From Gammaproteobacteria bacterium (lineage in GTDB: Bacteria > Pseudomonadota > Gammaproteobacteria > Pseudomonadales > Azotimanducaceae), in contig PAPD01000013.1 of assembly GCA_002708765.1 (NCBI GenBank), positions 189,142-253,141 of the forward strand: a stretch of DNA of 64,000 nucleotides. Reading direction: 5' to 3'. The stretch's first letter is position 1, and each line of letters starts with the position of its first letter. This document shows, piece by piece, positions 9,211 through 17,946 of the stretch. Under the pieces are notes generated by a model. It worked only from the letters and a program-made list of their open reading frames with translations, ran no database searches and was not told where the DNA came from. The translations under genes and the position numbers were made by a program.

Positions 9211-9243
9211 CTGCACCTTAAAAAGCGAGAGACTAACTGTCAA
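9208..9243 (-). promoter_or_regulatory. Sigma-70 promoter of the mraZ/dcw operon
   Basis: On the minus strand a perfect -35 TTGACA (9238-9243) is followed after 17 bases by the -10 element TAAGGT (9215-9220). The predicted start of transcription is near 9208, giving a leader of roughly 120 bases before mraZ. The spacing and perfect -35 make this the strongest promoter match I see in the window; the start site itself is inferred. Confidence 0.7.
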
Positions 9244-9385
9244 GAAAACATATTCATAATTTATCTTTTAAACACAAGGACTTATGAAAGATACGATGAA
9301 AAGCAGTTAAGCATTAAGAAACTAAATAAATACAACAAGATACAATCAATTTCTAATGTGGATTATTTTTATGTTCAGCTGCGCT

Positions 9386-9406
9386 AAAAAAAAACCAAAA
9401 GTTGGT
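9386..9406 (-). terminator. Intrinsic terminator of the RNase P RNA gene
   Basis: On the minus strand the stem ACCAA/TTGGT with a three-base loop is followed by a run of eight or more T residues. It lies about 35 bases beyond the last helix of the RNase P RNA and points in the same direction, so it most likely ends that transcript. Confidence 0.75.
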
Positions 9407-9440
9407 ATTTACGATCTAAGGGACAAAGATACCTATAATA

Positions 9441-9778
9441 GAGGGAGTCAGCCGATAAGCCGGGTTCTGTCGAGGACAATCATTCATCTATGATGTCTGT
9501 CACCAAACACCTTTAGCGACCTACCCAAATCCTTCCACGGGTCGCAGAAAACGGATTTCTATTTGGTCTTGCTCCGAGTGGGGTTTACAATGCCACAATC
9601 GTTACCGATCGCGCGGTGCGCTCTTACCGCACCATTTCACCCTTACCTTCGATAGGCGGTATATTTTCTGTTGCACTTTCCGTAGGCTCGCGCCCCCCAG
9701 GAGTTACCTGGCACTCAACCCTATGGAGCCCGGACTTTCCTCTTCACCAAAAGAAGCGATTGCCTAGCTGACTCCCAA
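9441..9778 (-). ncRNA. rnpB: RNase P RNA (M1 RNA), compact bacterial type A
   Basis: Catalytic RNA that matures tRNA 5' ends. The ends pair over ten bases (GGGAGTCAGC with GCTGACTCCC, helix P1), and the conserved blocks GAGGAAAGTCCGGGC, GGTAAGGGTGAAA, TGCGGTAAGAGCGCACC, GGAGCAAGACCAAATAG and ACAGAACCCGGCTTAT occur in the right order. P2 is GGCAATC/GATTGTC. Helix P3 is only a four-base-pair hairpin and P12 is about three base pairs, so the molecule is near 336 nt compared with 377 in E. coli. It lies between mraZ and rsmI, a position shared with other gammaproteobacteria. Confidence 0.97.
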
Positions 9779-9782
9779 CTAC

Positions 9783-9812
9783 AGATTAACCCCTTAATAG
9801 ATCAATTCTCAA
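9783..9812 (-). promoter_or_regulatory. Promoter of the RNase P RNA gene
   Basis: TTGAGA (9807-9812) and TAATCT (9783-9788) are separated by 18 bases on the minus strand, and the RNA's first paired base lies seven bases downstream of the -10 element. The -35 overlaps the last codons of rsmI, so rnpB can be transcribed independently of that gene. Confidence 0.55.
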
Positions 9813-10635
9813 GTTCCAAATTGCGTTTTAGTGTCAATGCTTTGTCATAAAAATTGGCCTTAGGTAAAGACAGAAACTTTGATACAACCGAGGCAGCGCG
9901 AGACGGTGACATTTCCTTGAGAAGGATATTCAAGAGACGGTCTTCATCATAGTTTTTCTGAGCTTGTGTACCTCGGATTAATAATACAAATTCACCCTTC
10001 AAAGGTATCTCTCCAGCCATTAGCATGCTATCGATTTCCTCGACTGTAGATAAAACTACCTGCTCAAAATTTTTTGTTAGCTCTCGACAGATCGTAATTT
10101 CTCTTCCTGGCATTATTTCTTTCATCTCCGAAATAGTGCTAGCTATCCTGTGGGGAACTTCAAAGAACACTTGTGTGATGTTTTTCGCTGCTAAAGATAT
10201 AAGTAAAGACCGACGCTCATTTTTTTTTGGAGGTAAAAATCCCCGGAAAACAAACTGATCTGTTGGCAATCCAGCAACACTAAGAGCTGCTATGACAGAA
10301 CATGGCCCAGGAATCGGGCTGACTGCTATACCCAGACCACCGCATTCTCGGACTAAAATATACCCAGGATCGGAGATCAACGGTGTCCCCGCATCTGACA
10401 CTAAGGCGATTTTTTTTCCTGCTTTCAACCTTTCAATAAGATCGGGAAGTGTCGACCTTTCATTATATTCGTGTAATGGAATCATCGATGTAGTGATTCC
10501 CCACCTGGAAAGAAGAATAGAACTGCGACGAGTATCCTCGGCGACAATCAAATCTACTTCACTCAAAATTCTTCGAGCTCGAGAACTAAGATCATCTAGA
10601 TTCCCAATGGGAGTAGATACAACAAATAAAGTCAT
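9802..10635 (-). CDS. rsmI: 16S rRNA (cytidine(1402)-2'-O)-methyltransferase RsmI
   Basis: Tetrapyrrole-methylase-fold enzyme that 2'-O-methylates C1402 of 16S rRNA, the same nucleotide that RsmH modifies. The N-terminal VSTPIGNLDDLSSRARR, VAEDTRRSS and SDAGTPLISDPG motifs are diagnostic, and VPHRI lies in the middle. Length 277 is normal. The gene is divergent from lpoA, the usual gammaproteobacterial arrangement, with 98 bases between the starts. Confidence 0.97.
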   Translation of the reverse strand: MTLFVVSTPIGNLDDLSSRARRILSEVDLIVAEDTRRSSILLSRWGITTSMIPLHEYNERSTLPDLIERLKAGKKIALVSDAGTPLISDPGYILVRECGGLGIAVSPIPGPCSVIAALSVAGLPTDQFVFRGFLPPKKNERRSLLISLAAKNITQVFFEVPHRIASTISEMKEIMPGREITICRELTKNFEQVVLSTVEEIDSMLMAGEIPLKGEFVLLIRGTQAQKNYDEDRLLNILLKEMSPSRAASVVSKFLSLPKANFYDKALTLKRNLELEN

Positions 10636-10733
10636 TAACTATGTTTCCCCTAAAAAAATTTCTATTAAAGAAAAACCCTATTCGCGAAAGCAAAAAGTAG
10701 AAAAAAAACTGCTTTAGGTTCATATTACCCGAT

Positions 10734-12527
10734 ATGGAAAAAATCAGCCTAATATTATTAACAGCTTTTGTTTTTTTGAGCTCGGGTTGTTCTACCTCTG
10801 CGCCAATGAAAAAAGAAGAAGAAAATAAAGCAGATCTTAGGAATTATGAGAAAGAGATCGATCAGCTTCTTAATAGTGCTAACAGTTCTCAAATCGAGAA
10901 TCCCGACATAATAAAACTCCGAGCTGCCAATATTGCAAGTAAAGCAAAAGATTACGAAACCGTGGGTCGAATTCTAACAATTATTAAGGACCCCTCTAAA
11001 AATGATGGAATAAGACTGAACTACTCTATCCTAAAAGCCGAAAAAGCCCTCTATGACAAGGAACCAGCTAAAGCAATAACAATTCTAAAAGGTTTATCAG
11101 AAATTGAAGGGGGGGAAATTACAATAGCCAAGCTAAAAGCTAAAGCATACGAGCTAATTGGAAGTCATATAGCTAGTGCAAGAGAATTAATATCAATTAA
11201 TTCATTGCTTCCAGCTCCCTCAAGAAAATCGAACCAGGAAGCAATATTAAGTCGACTATTGTTTAAAGATAATGATTCACTTATTCAAGCCGCAAACGAA
11301 AGCATTTCCTTCGAAATCAGAGGATGGATCCTCTTAGCATCTCTTGTGAAGCGATATGAAGACGACTTGCTTGAACAGAAGAATGCATTTGATACTTGGA
11401 GAAAAAATTGGCCAAAACATCCAGCTTCACTGGACCCTCCGAAAAGACTCCAGCTATTGACTGAAATGATGGATAAGGCTCCAAAAAATATAGCCTTGAT
11501 ATTACCTTTGTCTGGCAATTTTGCCAAATTCGGAGAAGCGATTAGAGATGGATTTATAACTGCGCATTATGAATCAACAGGAAATAAGAAAATCAAAATA
11601 TACGATTCCTCCTCGGACGATATTATGAACTTGGTAAACAGAGCTATTATTAATGGTGCTGAAATAATCGTAGGCCCACTTGCTAGAGAAAAAGTTAAGG
11701 AACTATCCAGAAATGATCTACCGACACGTGTCCTTGCTTTGAACAGAACCGATAATAAACGAAAAAATTCAAAACTATATCAATTCGGCTTAGCCCCCGA
11801 AGATGAATCTATTCAAGTAGCAACCAAAACCTTTAATAGTGGATATAGAAGAGCTCTAGTGATCGCACCGCAAACAGAATGGGGTGATCGAAACTATCGA
11901 GCTTTCACCAAGAAATTTGAAGAACTTGGAGGAGAAATAGCTGATTCGGCCAGATTTACAACTCAAAAAGACTACTCTAGCCTTGTAAAATCGATCTTTC
12001 AGATAGGTTATAGTGAAGAAAGATCAAAAACTATCTCTAGACTTATCGGAGAAAAGTTAGAGTTCAAAGCTCGGAGAAGAAAAGACATTGACTTCGTCTT
12101 TCTCCTCGCTAGCACGACCCAAGCCAGAGGAATTAATCCTACCCTTTCATTTTTTTACGGTGAGGATCTACCTGTTTACTCGACTTCTAACGTCAATCAA
12201 AATAGAGAAGACCGGTTAAGAAATATCGATCTCAATGGAATCTATTTTTGTGAAATGCCCTGGAAACTTAGTGAGACCAACAAACTACAGTTAAAAATTA
12301 TGGAATCTTGGCCTGAGAAATCGGCCACATTAACTGCGTTCTTTGCCCTGGGAGCAGATGCTCACAAAGTTATTCAGCGACTTACCCAATTAGAAGAATT
12401 CCCTGACGAACGAATAGCAGGAGGTTCGGGTATTCTTGAAATGAATGAAAATAAAGTTATTACCCGGACACTTTTTTGGGCAAATTTTGAAAATGCAAAG
12501 ATCAAAACTTCCTATACTATAGAATGA
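10734..12527 (+). CDS. lpoA: Outer-membrane lipoprotein LpoA, activator of PBP1A
   Basis: A 597-residue lipoprotein: signal peptide with lipobox SSGC near residue 19, a helical TPR-like N-terminal half, and a C-terminal LppC domain resembling a periplasmic binding protein (IALILPLSGNFAKFGEAIRDG; GAEIIVGPLAREKV). LpoA reaches from the outer membrane to stimulate the peptidoglycan synthase PBP1A. In many relatives yraN and diaA come next; here the stop overlaps dolP by four bases, so those genes are missing from the locus. Confidence 0.93.
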   Translation: MEKISLILLTAFVFLSSGCSTSAPMKKEEENKADLRNYEKEIDQLLNSANSSQIENPDIIKLRAANIASKAKDYETVGRILTIIKDPSKNDGIRLNYSILKAEKALYDKEPAKAITILKGLSEIEGGEITIAKLKAKAYELIGSHIASARELISINSLLPAPSRKSNQEAILSRLLFKDNDSLIQAANESISFEIRGWILLASLVKRYEDDLLEQKNAFDTWRKNWPKHPASLDPPKRLQLLTEMMDKAPKNIALILPLSGNFAKFGEAIRDGFITAHYESTGNKKIKIYDSSSDDIMNLVNRAIINGAEIIVGPLAREKVKELSRNDLPTRVLALNRTDNKRKNSKLYQFGLAPEDESIQVATKTFNSGYRRALVIAPQTEWGDRNYRAFTKKFEELGGEIADSARFTTQKDYSSLVKSIFQIGYSEERSKTISRLIGEKLEFKARRRKDIDFVFLLASTTQARGINPTLSFFYGEDLPVYSTSNVNQNREDRLRNIDLNGIYFCEMPWKLSETNKLQLKIMESWPEKSATLTAFFALGADAHKVIQRLTQLEEFPDERIAGGSGILEMNENKVITRTLFWANFENAKIKTSYTIE

Positions 12528-13039
12528 TCAAGATAAAATATTCAATCTTATTTGTTATAGCTCTTCAGTGCCTAGTTTTATCCGGGTGTTCTTCTAGAGG
12601 CTCATTTGATGATAATAGAAACGAACGGCTTTCAATGAAAAGGATCATTAATGCCCACCCTAAGCTAGCTAGTGCCAATATAAATACTACTGGTTTCCAA
12701 GGAAACTTGCTTATCACGGGACAGGTTTCTTCTAAGGAACTGATAGCAATAGCATCTAATGAAGTTAAAAAACTTCGGAATGTAAAAAAAATATACAATC
12801 AACTAGCAGTATTAGGCGAAACTTCGCTACTATCGAAAACAAATGATTTATTAATCAACAATAGAGTTAAATCTGAGTTACGAAAACTCAATGATTTTGA
12901 TCAAGAGAAAATTAAAGTCGTAACAGAATACGGAGTCGTCTACTTGATGGGTAAGCTGACCGCACAGGAGTCTAGAGAAGTGTTAAAGGCAGCTAAAAGT
13001 ACTCGTGGAGCCCAAAATGTAATTTCCCTTAATAATTAG
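12524..13039 (+). CDS. dolP: BON-domain outer-membrane lipoprotein DolP (YraP-like)
   Basis: A 171-residue lipoprotein with lipobox LSGC near residue 22 and two successive BON domains, roughly residues 45-105 and 115-171 (second one ending in the typical KAAKSTRGAQNVISLNN). DolP binds anionic phospholipids in the outer membrane and supports envelope integrity and BAM function. The ATG overlaps the lpoA stop, so the pair is co-translated. It is convergent with sspB, only five bases away. Confidence 0.88.
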   Translation: MIKIKYSILFVIALQCLVLSGCSSRGSFDDNRNERLSMKRIINAHPKLASANINTTGFQGNLLITGQVSSKELIAIASNEVKKLRNVKKIYNQLAVLGETSLLSKTNDLLINNRVKSELRKLNDFDQEKIKVVTEYGVVYLMGKLTAQESREVLKAAKSTRGAQNVISLNN

Positions 13040-13044
13040 CATAG

Positions 13045-13422
13045 CTATTTAACTAACTTAAGGCTTGGAGGTCCTTTTGAGTCATCTTCGCGGGGTTCAG
13101 TGGGGGGAGTATGATCATCTTCCGAAAACCACATACCCTTTCCGTTTTCTTTAGCGAAGATACCCCTTATCGCACTAACCGGAGAAAAAATCTCTCGAGG
13201 AACTCCCGAAAATCTTCCACTAAAGAAAACTCCCTCGCTTCCAACACGAAAATCTCTTACAGCAGAAGGACTAATATTTAAGATTATCCGGCCATCTTTT
13301 ACGTGCTCCAATGGGACATCGACCTCCCTTATGGTTGCATCTATTACCAAGTACGGCGTCAATCCGTTATCTAAAACCCATTCTTTAATTGCTCTTACAA
13401 GATAAGGAACAGAGGAATTCAT
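13045..13422 (-). CDS. sspB: ClpXP adaptor SspB
   Basis: A 125-residue adaptor that binds ssrA-tagged proteins and delivers them to ClpXP. The N-terminal substrate-binding fold (PYLVRAIKEWVLDNGLTPYL, LNISPSAVRDF, FSGRFSGVPREIFSP) is followed by an acidic flexible linker and the C-terminal ClpX-binding tail PSLKLVK, equivalent to the E. coli XB motif. It lies directly downstream of sspA, the conserved arrangement. Confidence 0.95.
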   Translation of the reverse strand: MNSSVPYLVRAIKEWVLDNGLTPYLVIDATIREVDVPLEHVKDGRIILNISPSAVRDFRVGSEGVFFSGRFSGVPREIFSPVSAIRGIFAKENGKGMWFSEDDHTPPTEPREDDSKGPPSLKLVK

Positions 13423-13460
13423 ATTGTTTTACCTTGCCAAATTGCGTCCTCTTATCAGAC

Positions 13461-14093
13461 TTAATCTCTGATATCTGACTCTACTTCGCTCAAAGAAGCC
13501 CTAAAAGATTCTCGATCGAATACTCGTTCCATATAGTCGTGAATCCCCTTACCTTGTTTGGGAGGCAATTCAATACCTAAAAGAGGCAAACGCCAAAGTA
13601 TCGGTGCTACGCAACAATCTACCAACGTGAATTCCTCACTCATAAAAAAGGGCTTTTCTGAAAATATTGGTGCTATAGCCAAAAGGCTTTCGCGAAATTC
13701 CTTTCGCGAACGATCGATAACCGTGTCTTTAGAGCGCCCGGCCAGAATAGTATCAACGTACCCACACCAATCTCTCTGGATCCTATAAACATATAACCTA
13801 CTCTGAGCTCGAGCTACCGGATATACCGGTAGAAGAGGTGGATGAGGAAATCTTTCATCGAGGTATTCCATAATTACTTGTGACTCGTAAAGAACTAACT
13901 CTCTATCCACCAAAGTTGGAAGAGAATTATAGGGATTCAAGGAAGCAATGTCTTCGGGCACTGCACCTGGATCCACATCAATTATTTCTACAGCGACTCC
14001 TTTCTCAGAAAGAACCAACCTAACTCTTTGACTATAATGATCACTCCCATCTGAGTAAAAAACCATTGATGAATGTTTTGCTACAACGCCCAT
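13461..14093 (-). CDS. sspA: Stringent starvation protein A, RNA-polymerase-associated SspA
   Basis: Glutathione-transferase-fold protein of about 210 residues that binds RNA polymerase under stress in gammaproteobacteria. The N-terminal thioredoxin-like domain contains [20 protein letters not shown] in two parts and [14 protein letters not shown]; the family's PHP signature appears as [12 protein letters not shown] chose the ATG at 14093, with GGAG eight bases upstream; a GTG three bases earlier is also possible. The petABC-sspA-sspB order is common in the group. Confidence 0.94.
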   Translation of the reverse strand: MGVVAKHSSMVFYSDGSDHYSQRVRLVLSEKGVAVEIIDVDPGAVPEDIASLNPYNSLPTLVDRELVLYESQVIMEYLDERFPHPPLLPVYPVARAQSRLYVYRIQRDWCGYVDTILAGRSKDTVIDRSRKEFRESLLAIAPIFSEKPFFMSEEFTLVDCCVAPILWRLPLLGIELPPKQGKGIHDYMERVFDRESFRASLSEVESDIRD

Positions 14094-14153
14094 CACGCTA
14101 TCTCCCTTCTAAGAAAAAACCAGCCAACCGATTGACCAACATGAAAATTAAGA

Positions 14154-14969
14154 TTAATGAAATTCCTTCAAGTATTCTCTACCTAGCAGCCAAGCAAAAA
14201 CGTAGAAGAACGCAAGGAAGAGAAGCACGAACCCCCCCAGTCGCTCCCGCTCCAGACGGCTAGGATCACCGGAGTAGTATAAAAAATTGGTCAAATCATA
14301 TATCAACCCGTCATAACTATCTGCTGAGAGTTCTCCCGAGCCCTCAACCAACGAAAGGGGGCTTATCCCCCTGACCAAAAGATCATCACCACACCTTTCC
14401 TCTATAATAGATTCTCCTGAAAGGGGATCTCTCATTTCCCCTCCATTTTTAGCTATCTTTGGAACATTCTTACATACTTTTCTTTGAACTCCCTGCAAAT
14501 GGACTAGCGGATGGGGCATTCCCACATTCTCATAGAGTAAATTGTTAACTCCAAACGGTCTCGTTGAGTCTTCGTAAAAGGAGCGCATATAAGTATAGAA
14601 ATAATCTGGACCTCCCTTTAATTTGGTATACAAGGTGAGGTCGGGGGGGACATTTCCGAACCATTGCTTAGCATTTTCGACTGACATAGAATTTTCCATA
14701 TGTGATCCAAATTTCTTCGAAGGATCAAACACAAAGTTAGCCATCATTGTTTCCTGTGAAATACCCAGATCCTCAGCAACTCTCTGGAATCGCTGATATT
14801 TCATGGCATGACAGCCCAGACAATAGTTAACATAAGTTCTCGCTCCCCTTTGCAATGAAGCCTTATCAGACAAGTCGGGAGCAACACTATCCAGAGGGAT
14901 AGGAGCACTAGAGCCCGCCGCCAGAATACATGACGGGACCATCAGAAAGAGGAAAACAAGAATCCTCAT
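14154..14969 (-). CDS. petC: Cytochrome c1 subunit of the bc1 complex
   Basis: Membrane-anchored c-type cytochrome of 271 residues. A signal peptide ends near residue 20, the heme-attachment motif CLGCH follows near residue 51, the likely axial methionine lies in VGMPHPL, and a C-terminal hydrophobic segment near residues 245-265 anchors the protein. It accepts electrons from the Rieske subunit and passes them to soluble cytochrome c. Its start overlaps the petB stop as ATGA. Confidence 0.96.
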   Translation of the reverse strand: MRILVFLFLMVPSCILAAGSSAPIPLDSVAPDLSDKASLQRGARTYVNYCLGCHAMKYQRFQRVAEDLGISQETMMANFVFDPSKKFGSHMENSMSVENAKQWFGNVPPDLTLYTKLKGGPDYFYTYMRSFYEDSTRPFGVNNLLYENVGMPHPLVHLQGVQRKVCKNVPKIAKNGGEMRDPLSGESIIEERCGDDLLVRGISPLSLVEGSGELSADSYDGLIYDLTNFLYYSGDPSRLERERLGGFVLLFLAFFYVFAWLLGREYLKEFH

Positions 14970-16225
14970 CTCATTTGAACCCGATCAGGGACCTTTTTAG
15001 TTTTTTCGGCAGCGGTATACCATGGCATCAATAAGAAATAGGAAAAATAAATAGCGGTACAGATTTGCGCAATAAATGTTTTTAAAGGGGTAGGATGCTG
15101 AACTCCAAGATAACCCAGAATAAAAAAAGCGACCACGAAAACAGCCAGGAAAACCTTGCTTGCCAATCCTTTGTAACGAATAGATTTAACTTTTGATCTA
15201 TCGAGCCAGGGAAGAACAGCCGGAAGGAATATTGCTCCCGCCATAACGACCAAACCCCAAAATTTTGCGTCTAAACCTAAAAAAGGAAATGTGGCCGCCC
15301 GAAGCATGGAATAAAAAGGGGTGTAGTACCAAACCGGAGCAATCAAATCAGGCGTTTTTAGCGGGTTAGCTTTTTCATAGTTCGGAGCTTCAATCAGATA
15401 TCCACCCCCATCCGGAAAATAAAACATTACAATCGAAAAAATAAAGAAAAATGCGACGATGGCAGGCAAGTCATGACCCAGAGTTAAATAAGGATGAAAA
15501 GGTATTCCATCGAGAGGCTTACCCTGCTCATCAGTATTCTTTTTGATATCTATTCCATCCGGATTATTTGATCCAACTTCATGCAAAGCAACAATGTGAA
15601 GAAAAACAAGAACTAAAAGTAGCATCGGCACCAAGACGACGTGCAATGCAAAAAACCTGTTCAGAGTGATTCCTGATATATTGAAATCACCTCGAACCCA
15701 AGTCGCTAGCCCATCCCCAACAATAGGGACAGCGCCTGCCAATGACACAATGACTTGTCCTGCCCAGAAAGACATATTACCCCAAGGCAGCAAATAGCCC
15801 AAAAATCCTTCGGCCATCAGAGCAACAAAAATCACCATGCCAATTATCCAGACTAACTCTCTAGGCTTCTGGTAAGATCCATACATAAGTCCCCTGAACA
15901 TATGCAGATATACCACAAGAAAAAAAGCCGAGGCTCCCGTTGAATGCATATAACGCAGCATCCATCCATAATTAACATCTCGCATAATATATTCTATAGA
16001 TGCGAATGCTCCATCAGCGGTAGGAACATAACTCATTGTCAACCAAATACCTGTCAATAGTTGATTAACAAGGACCACTGTTGCCAAAACCCCCATGAGG
16101 TACCAAAAATTTGTATTTTTCGGGGCATAGTACTTAGACATATGCTTCTCATACGTCTCTGTAACCGGCAATCGGGCATCAATCCAATTCATTATATTCT
16201 TCATAGACTGTTGCAACGATAACAT
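14966..16225 (-). CDS. petB: Cytochrome b subunit of the bc1 complex
   Basis: Polytopic inner-membrane subunit of ubiquinol:cytochrome c reductase, about 419 residues with eight or nine membrane segments. It shows the Qo-site PDAW-like region as APVWYYTPFY, the PEWY-equivalent region, and heme-ligand histidines in RYMHSTGAS, VYLHMFR, FFALHVV and FLHIVALHEVG. The ATG at 16225 shares one base with the petA stop; a TTG three bases upstream is in frame. A downstream ATG at 16204 would give the commoner family N-terminus. Confidence 0.96.
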   Translation of the reverse strand: MLSLQQSMKNIMNWIDARLPVTETYEKHMSKYYAPKNTNFWYLMGVLATVVLVNQLLTGIWLTMSYVPTADGAFASIEYIMRDVNYGWMLRYMHSTGASAFFLVVYLHMFRGLMYGSYQKPRELVWIIGMVIFVALMAEGFLGYLLPWGNMSFWAGQVIVSLAGAVPIVGDGLATWVRGDFNISGITLNRFFALHVVLVPMLLLVLVFLHIVALHEVGSNNPDGIDIKKNTDEQGKPLDGIPFHPYLTLGHDLPAIVAFFFIFSIVMFYFPDGGGYLIEAPNYEKANPLKTPDLIAPVWYYTPFYSMLRAATFPFLGLDAKFWGLVVMAGAIFLPAVLPWLDRSKVKSIRYKGLASKVFLAVFVVAFFILGYLGVQHPTPLKTFIAQICTAIYFSYFLLMPWYTAAEKTKKVPDRVQMR

Positions 16226-16884
16226 CAAACCATTCCCTTCTCGTCTTCTCCAATCACCAGAATTCCATCATCTTCATAATAATGTGGAGGAACTTCAAGA
16301 TTTGAAGGCGCTGGAACTCCTAAATACACTCTGCCCGCCATATCGAATTTTGATCCATGACAAGGACAGAAAAAACCTCCTATCCATTCTTGATCAAATT
16401 GTTCTGCCTGTATTTGAGGTCGGAATTTTGGAGCGCACGAGAGGTGGGTACAAAGGCCAACTAGAACTAGGATTTCAGGTCTTATAGATCTGGTCTCATT
16501 TTTTGCATATTCTGGCTGCTGAAGCCTCTCCGAATTCGGATCAGCTAACCTTTCATTTTTAGAGTTCAATTGATCCAAAAGTTCTTGCGTACGTCTAATA
16601 ACAAATATCGGCTTATCACGCCAAGCAGGTATGGGCCCCAACATTTCACCTTCAGCTAATTTACTAATGTCGATCTTTACTGGTGCACCTGCTGCTAATG
16701 CTTTTGCTCCAGGTTGCCAAGACCCCACAAAGGGAGTCGCCAGACCAGCTACTCCTGCCACACCCACCAGCGAGGTAGCCCCTAAAAGGAACTTCCTTCT
16801 ACTGTCATCTAGTTTAATTTCATCCAAACCGAGAACATCCCTAGCAAAAATATCTAGATAGGCGCCAATAGATGATATTAGCAC
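16225..16884 (-). CDS. petA: Rieske iron-sulfur subunit of the bc1 complex
   Basis: Carries the 2Fe-2S cluster that oxidises ubiquinol. The cluster motifs CTHLSC and CPCHGS are both intact. A twin-arginine signal (SRRKFLLGATSLVG near residues 28-41) with a following hydrophobic anchor indicates Tat-dependent insertion. The start is GTG at 16884 with AGGGG five bases upstream, which gives about 25 residues before the twin arginine, longer than in most homologues; an inner TTG could shorten it. First gene of petA-petB-petC. Confidence 0.95.
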   Translation of the reverse strand: MLISSIGAYLDIFARDVLGLDEIKLDDSRRKFLLGATSLVGVAGVAGLATPFVGSWQPGAKALAAGAPVKIDISKLAEGEMLGPIPAWRDKPIFVIRRTQELLDQLNSKNERLADPNSERLQQPEYAKNETRSIRPEILVLVGLCTHLSCAPKFRPQIQAEQFDQEWIGGFFCPCHGSKFDMAGRVYLGVPAPSNLEVPPHYYEDDGILVIGEDEKGMV

Positions 16885-16917
16885 ATTGACCCCTAGAAAA
16901 ACTGATTACCAAACGGG

Positions 16918-16962
16918 GAAAACCCTCTTTTCTTATTACCGATCCTATATACCCGGGTTTTC
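16918..16962. repeat. Eight-base inverted repeat between rpsI and petA
   Basis: GAAAACCC (16918-16925) is complementary to GGGTTTTC (16955-16962) with 29 bases between them, spanning most of the rpsI-petA gap and touching the rpsI stop codon. The loop is long and no T run follows, so this is not a classical terminator. It could reduce read-through from the ribosomal-protein genes or stabilise an mRNA end. Function not established. Confidence 0.35.
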
Positions 16963-17348
16963 TACCTCTTAGAGAATTGAGGTTTTTTCCTTGCCTTTCT
17001 CAAACCGACTTTCTTTCTTTCAACTGATCTCGCATCTCGTGTAACAAAGCCGGCACTTCTGAGAGTTGGTCTAAGCGTTTCATCATAGTCAATAAGAGCT
17101 CTTGTTATTCCATGCCTAATCGCTCCAGCCTGCCCAAATCCGCCGCCTCCAGTGACCGTGACCTTAAAATCAAACTTGGTCGCAGCATCTACCAACTCCA
17201 AGGGCTGCTTGACAATCATGCGCGCAGTTTCTCGCCCAAAGTATTCGTCCAGACTTTTCTTGTTAACCTTTATATCTCCAGTACCAGGGATCATAAATAC
17301 CCTTGCCTTGGCAGATTTTCTTCGTCCCGTTCCATAATGCTGATTCAT
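16962..17348 (-). CDS. rpsI: 30S ribosomal protein S9
   Basis: A 128-residue protein of the small-subunit head. Typical features are [14 protein letters not shown] at the N-terminus, [15 protein letters not shown] in the centre and the basic C-terminal tail ending KKPQFSKR, which reaches the P-site tRNA. It follows rplM by 20 bases, the universal rplM-rpsI pair. Confidence 0.98.
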   Translation of the reverse strand: MNQHYGTGRRKSAKARVFMIPGTGDIKVNKKSLDEYFGRETARMIVKQPLELVDAATKFDFKVTVTGGGGFGQAGAIRHGITRALIDYDETLRPTLRSAGFVTRDARSVERKKVGLRKARKKPQFSKR

Positions 17349-17368
17349 ATTGGTAATTCTTCTCTTTG

Positions 17369-17797
17369 CTACAAGTCAAGAACAGCAGGCTGCTGAGCTG
17401 AATGAGGGTGTTTGTCGCCCGAGTATACCTTTAATTTAGACAACATCGCTCGCCCCAGTTTATTTTTTGGCATCATACCTTTTATCGCGCTCTCTATGAT
17501 TCTCTCAGGCGCTTTCTCCCGCAATTTCTCCAAGCTTATCGATTTTATACCTCCAGGGTAGCCAGTATGATGGTGGTATATTTTATCGGTTTCCTTCTGA
17601 CCCGTGACACGAATTTTCTCGGCGTTAACCACTACGATATAGTCGCCAGTGTCGACATGCGGAGTGTATTCAGGCTTATGCTTTCCGCGCAACCGATTGG
17701 CGATTTGAGTACTTAGTCGACCAAGTGTTTTCCCAGTTGCATCAACCACATACCAACCATGAGAAGCGGCTTCCTTACTCACACTTTGTGTTTTCAT
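17369..17797 (-). CDS. rplM: 50S ribosomal protein L13
   Basis: A 142-residue protein, identical in length to E. coli L13, with [32 protein letters not shown] and MLPKNKLGR-like MMPKNKLGR. The ATG at 17797 is chosen because GGAGG lies six bases upstream; an earlier in-frame ATG at 17839 has no such site. Early-assembly protein of the large subunit; cotranscribed with rpsI. Confidence 0.98.
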   Translation of the reverse strand: MKTQSVSKEAASHGWYVVDATGKTLGRLSTQIANRLRGKHKPEYTPHVDTGDYIVVVNAEKIRVTGQKETDKIYHHHTGYPGGIKSISLEKLREKAPERIIESAIKGMMPKNKLGRAMLSKLKVYSGDKHPHSAQQPAVLDL

Positions 17798-17864
17798 ATA
17801 GTTCCTCCGAACGCCTGACCTTAAAATGATTGGTAACATGCATCCTTAAACCTAGAGAGCGCGA

Positions 17865-17893
17865 ATTCTACCTAAGCCTAACTTTCTATGCAA
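17865..17893 (-). promoter_or_regulatory. Promoter of rplM-rpsI
   Basis: On the minus strand TTGCAT (17888-17893) and TAGAAT (17865-17870) are 17 bases apart, followed by a GC-rich stretch (CGCGC) as often seen at growth-rate-controlled promoters. It sits between the zapE end and rplM. Confidence 0.6.
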
Positions 17894-17946
17894 CCAAGCT
17901 TTAAGAACCTAGCTTTCTTCGATCTACAAACCGATCCAGTTTCTCA

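Noticed and set aside
16881..16886. ATG at 16884-16886 as a petA start
   Set aside because: It is out of frame with petA and meets a stop codon two codons later; the GTG at 16884 is in frame and has a ribosome-binding site.
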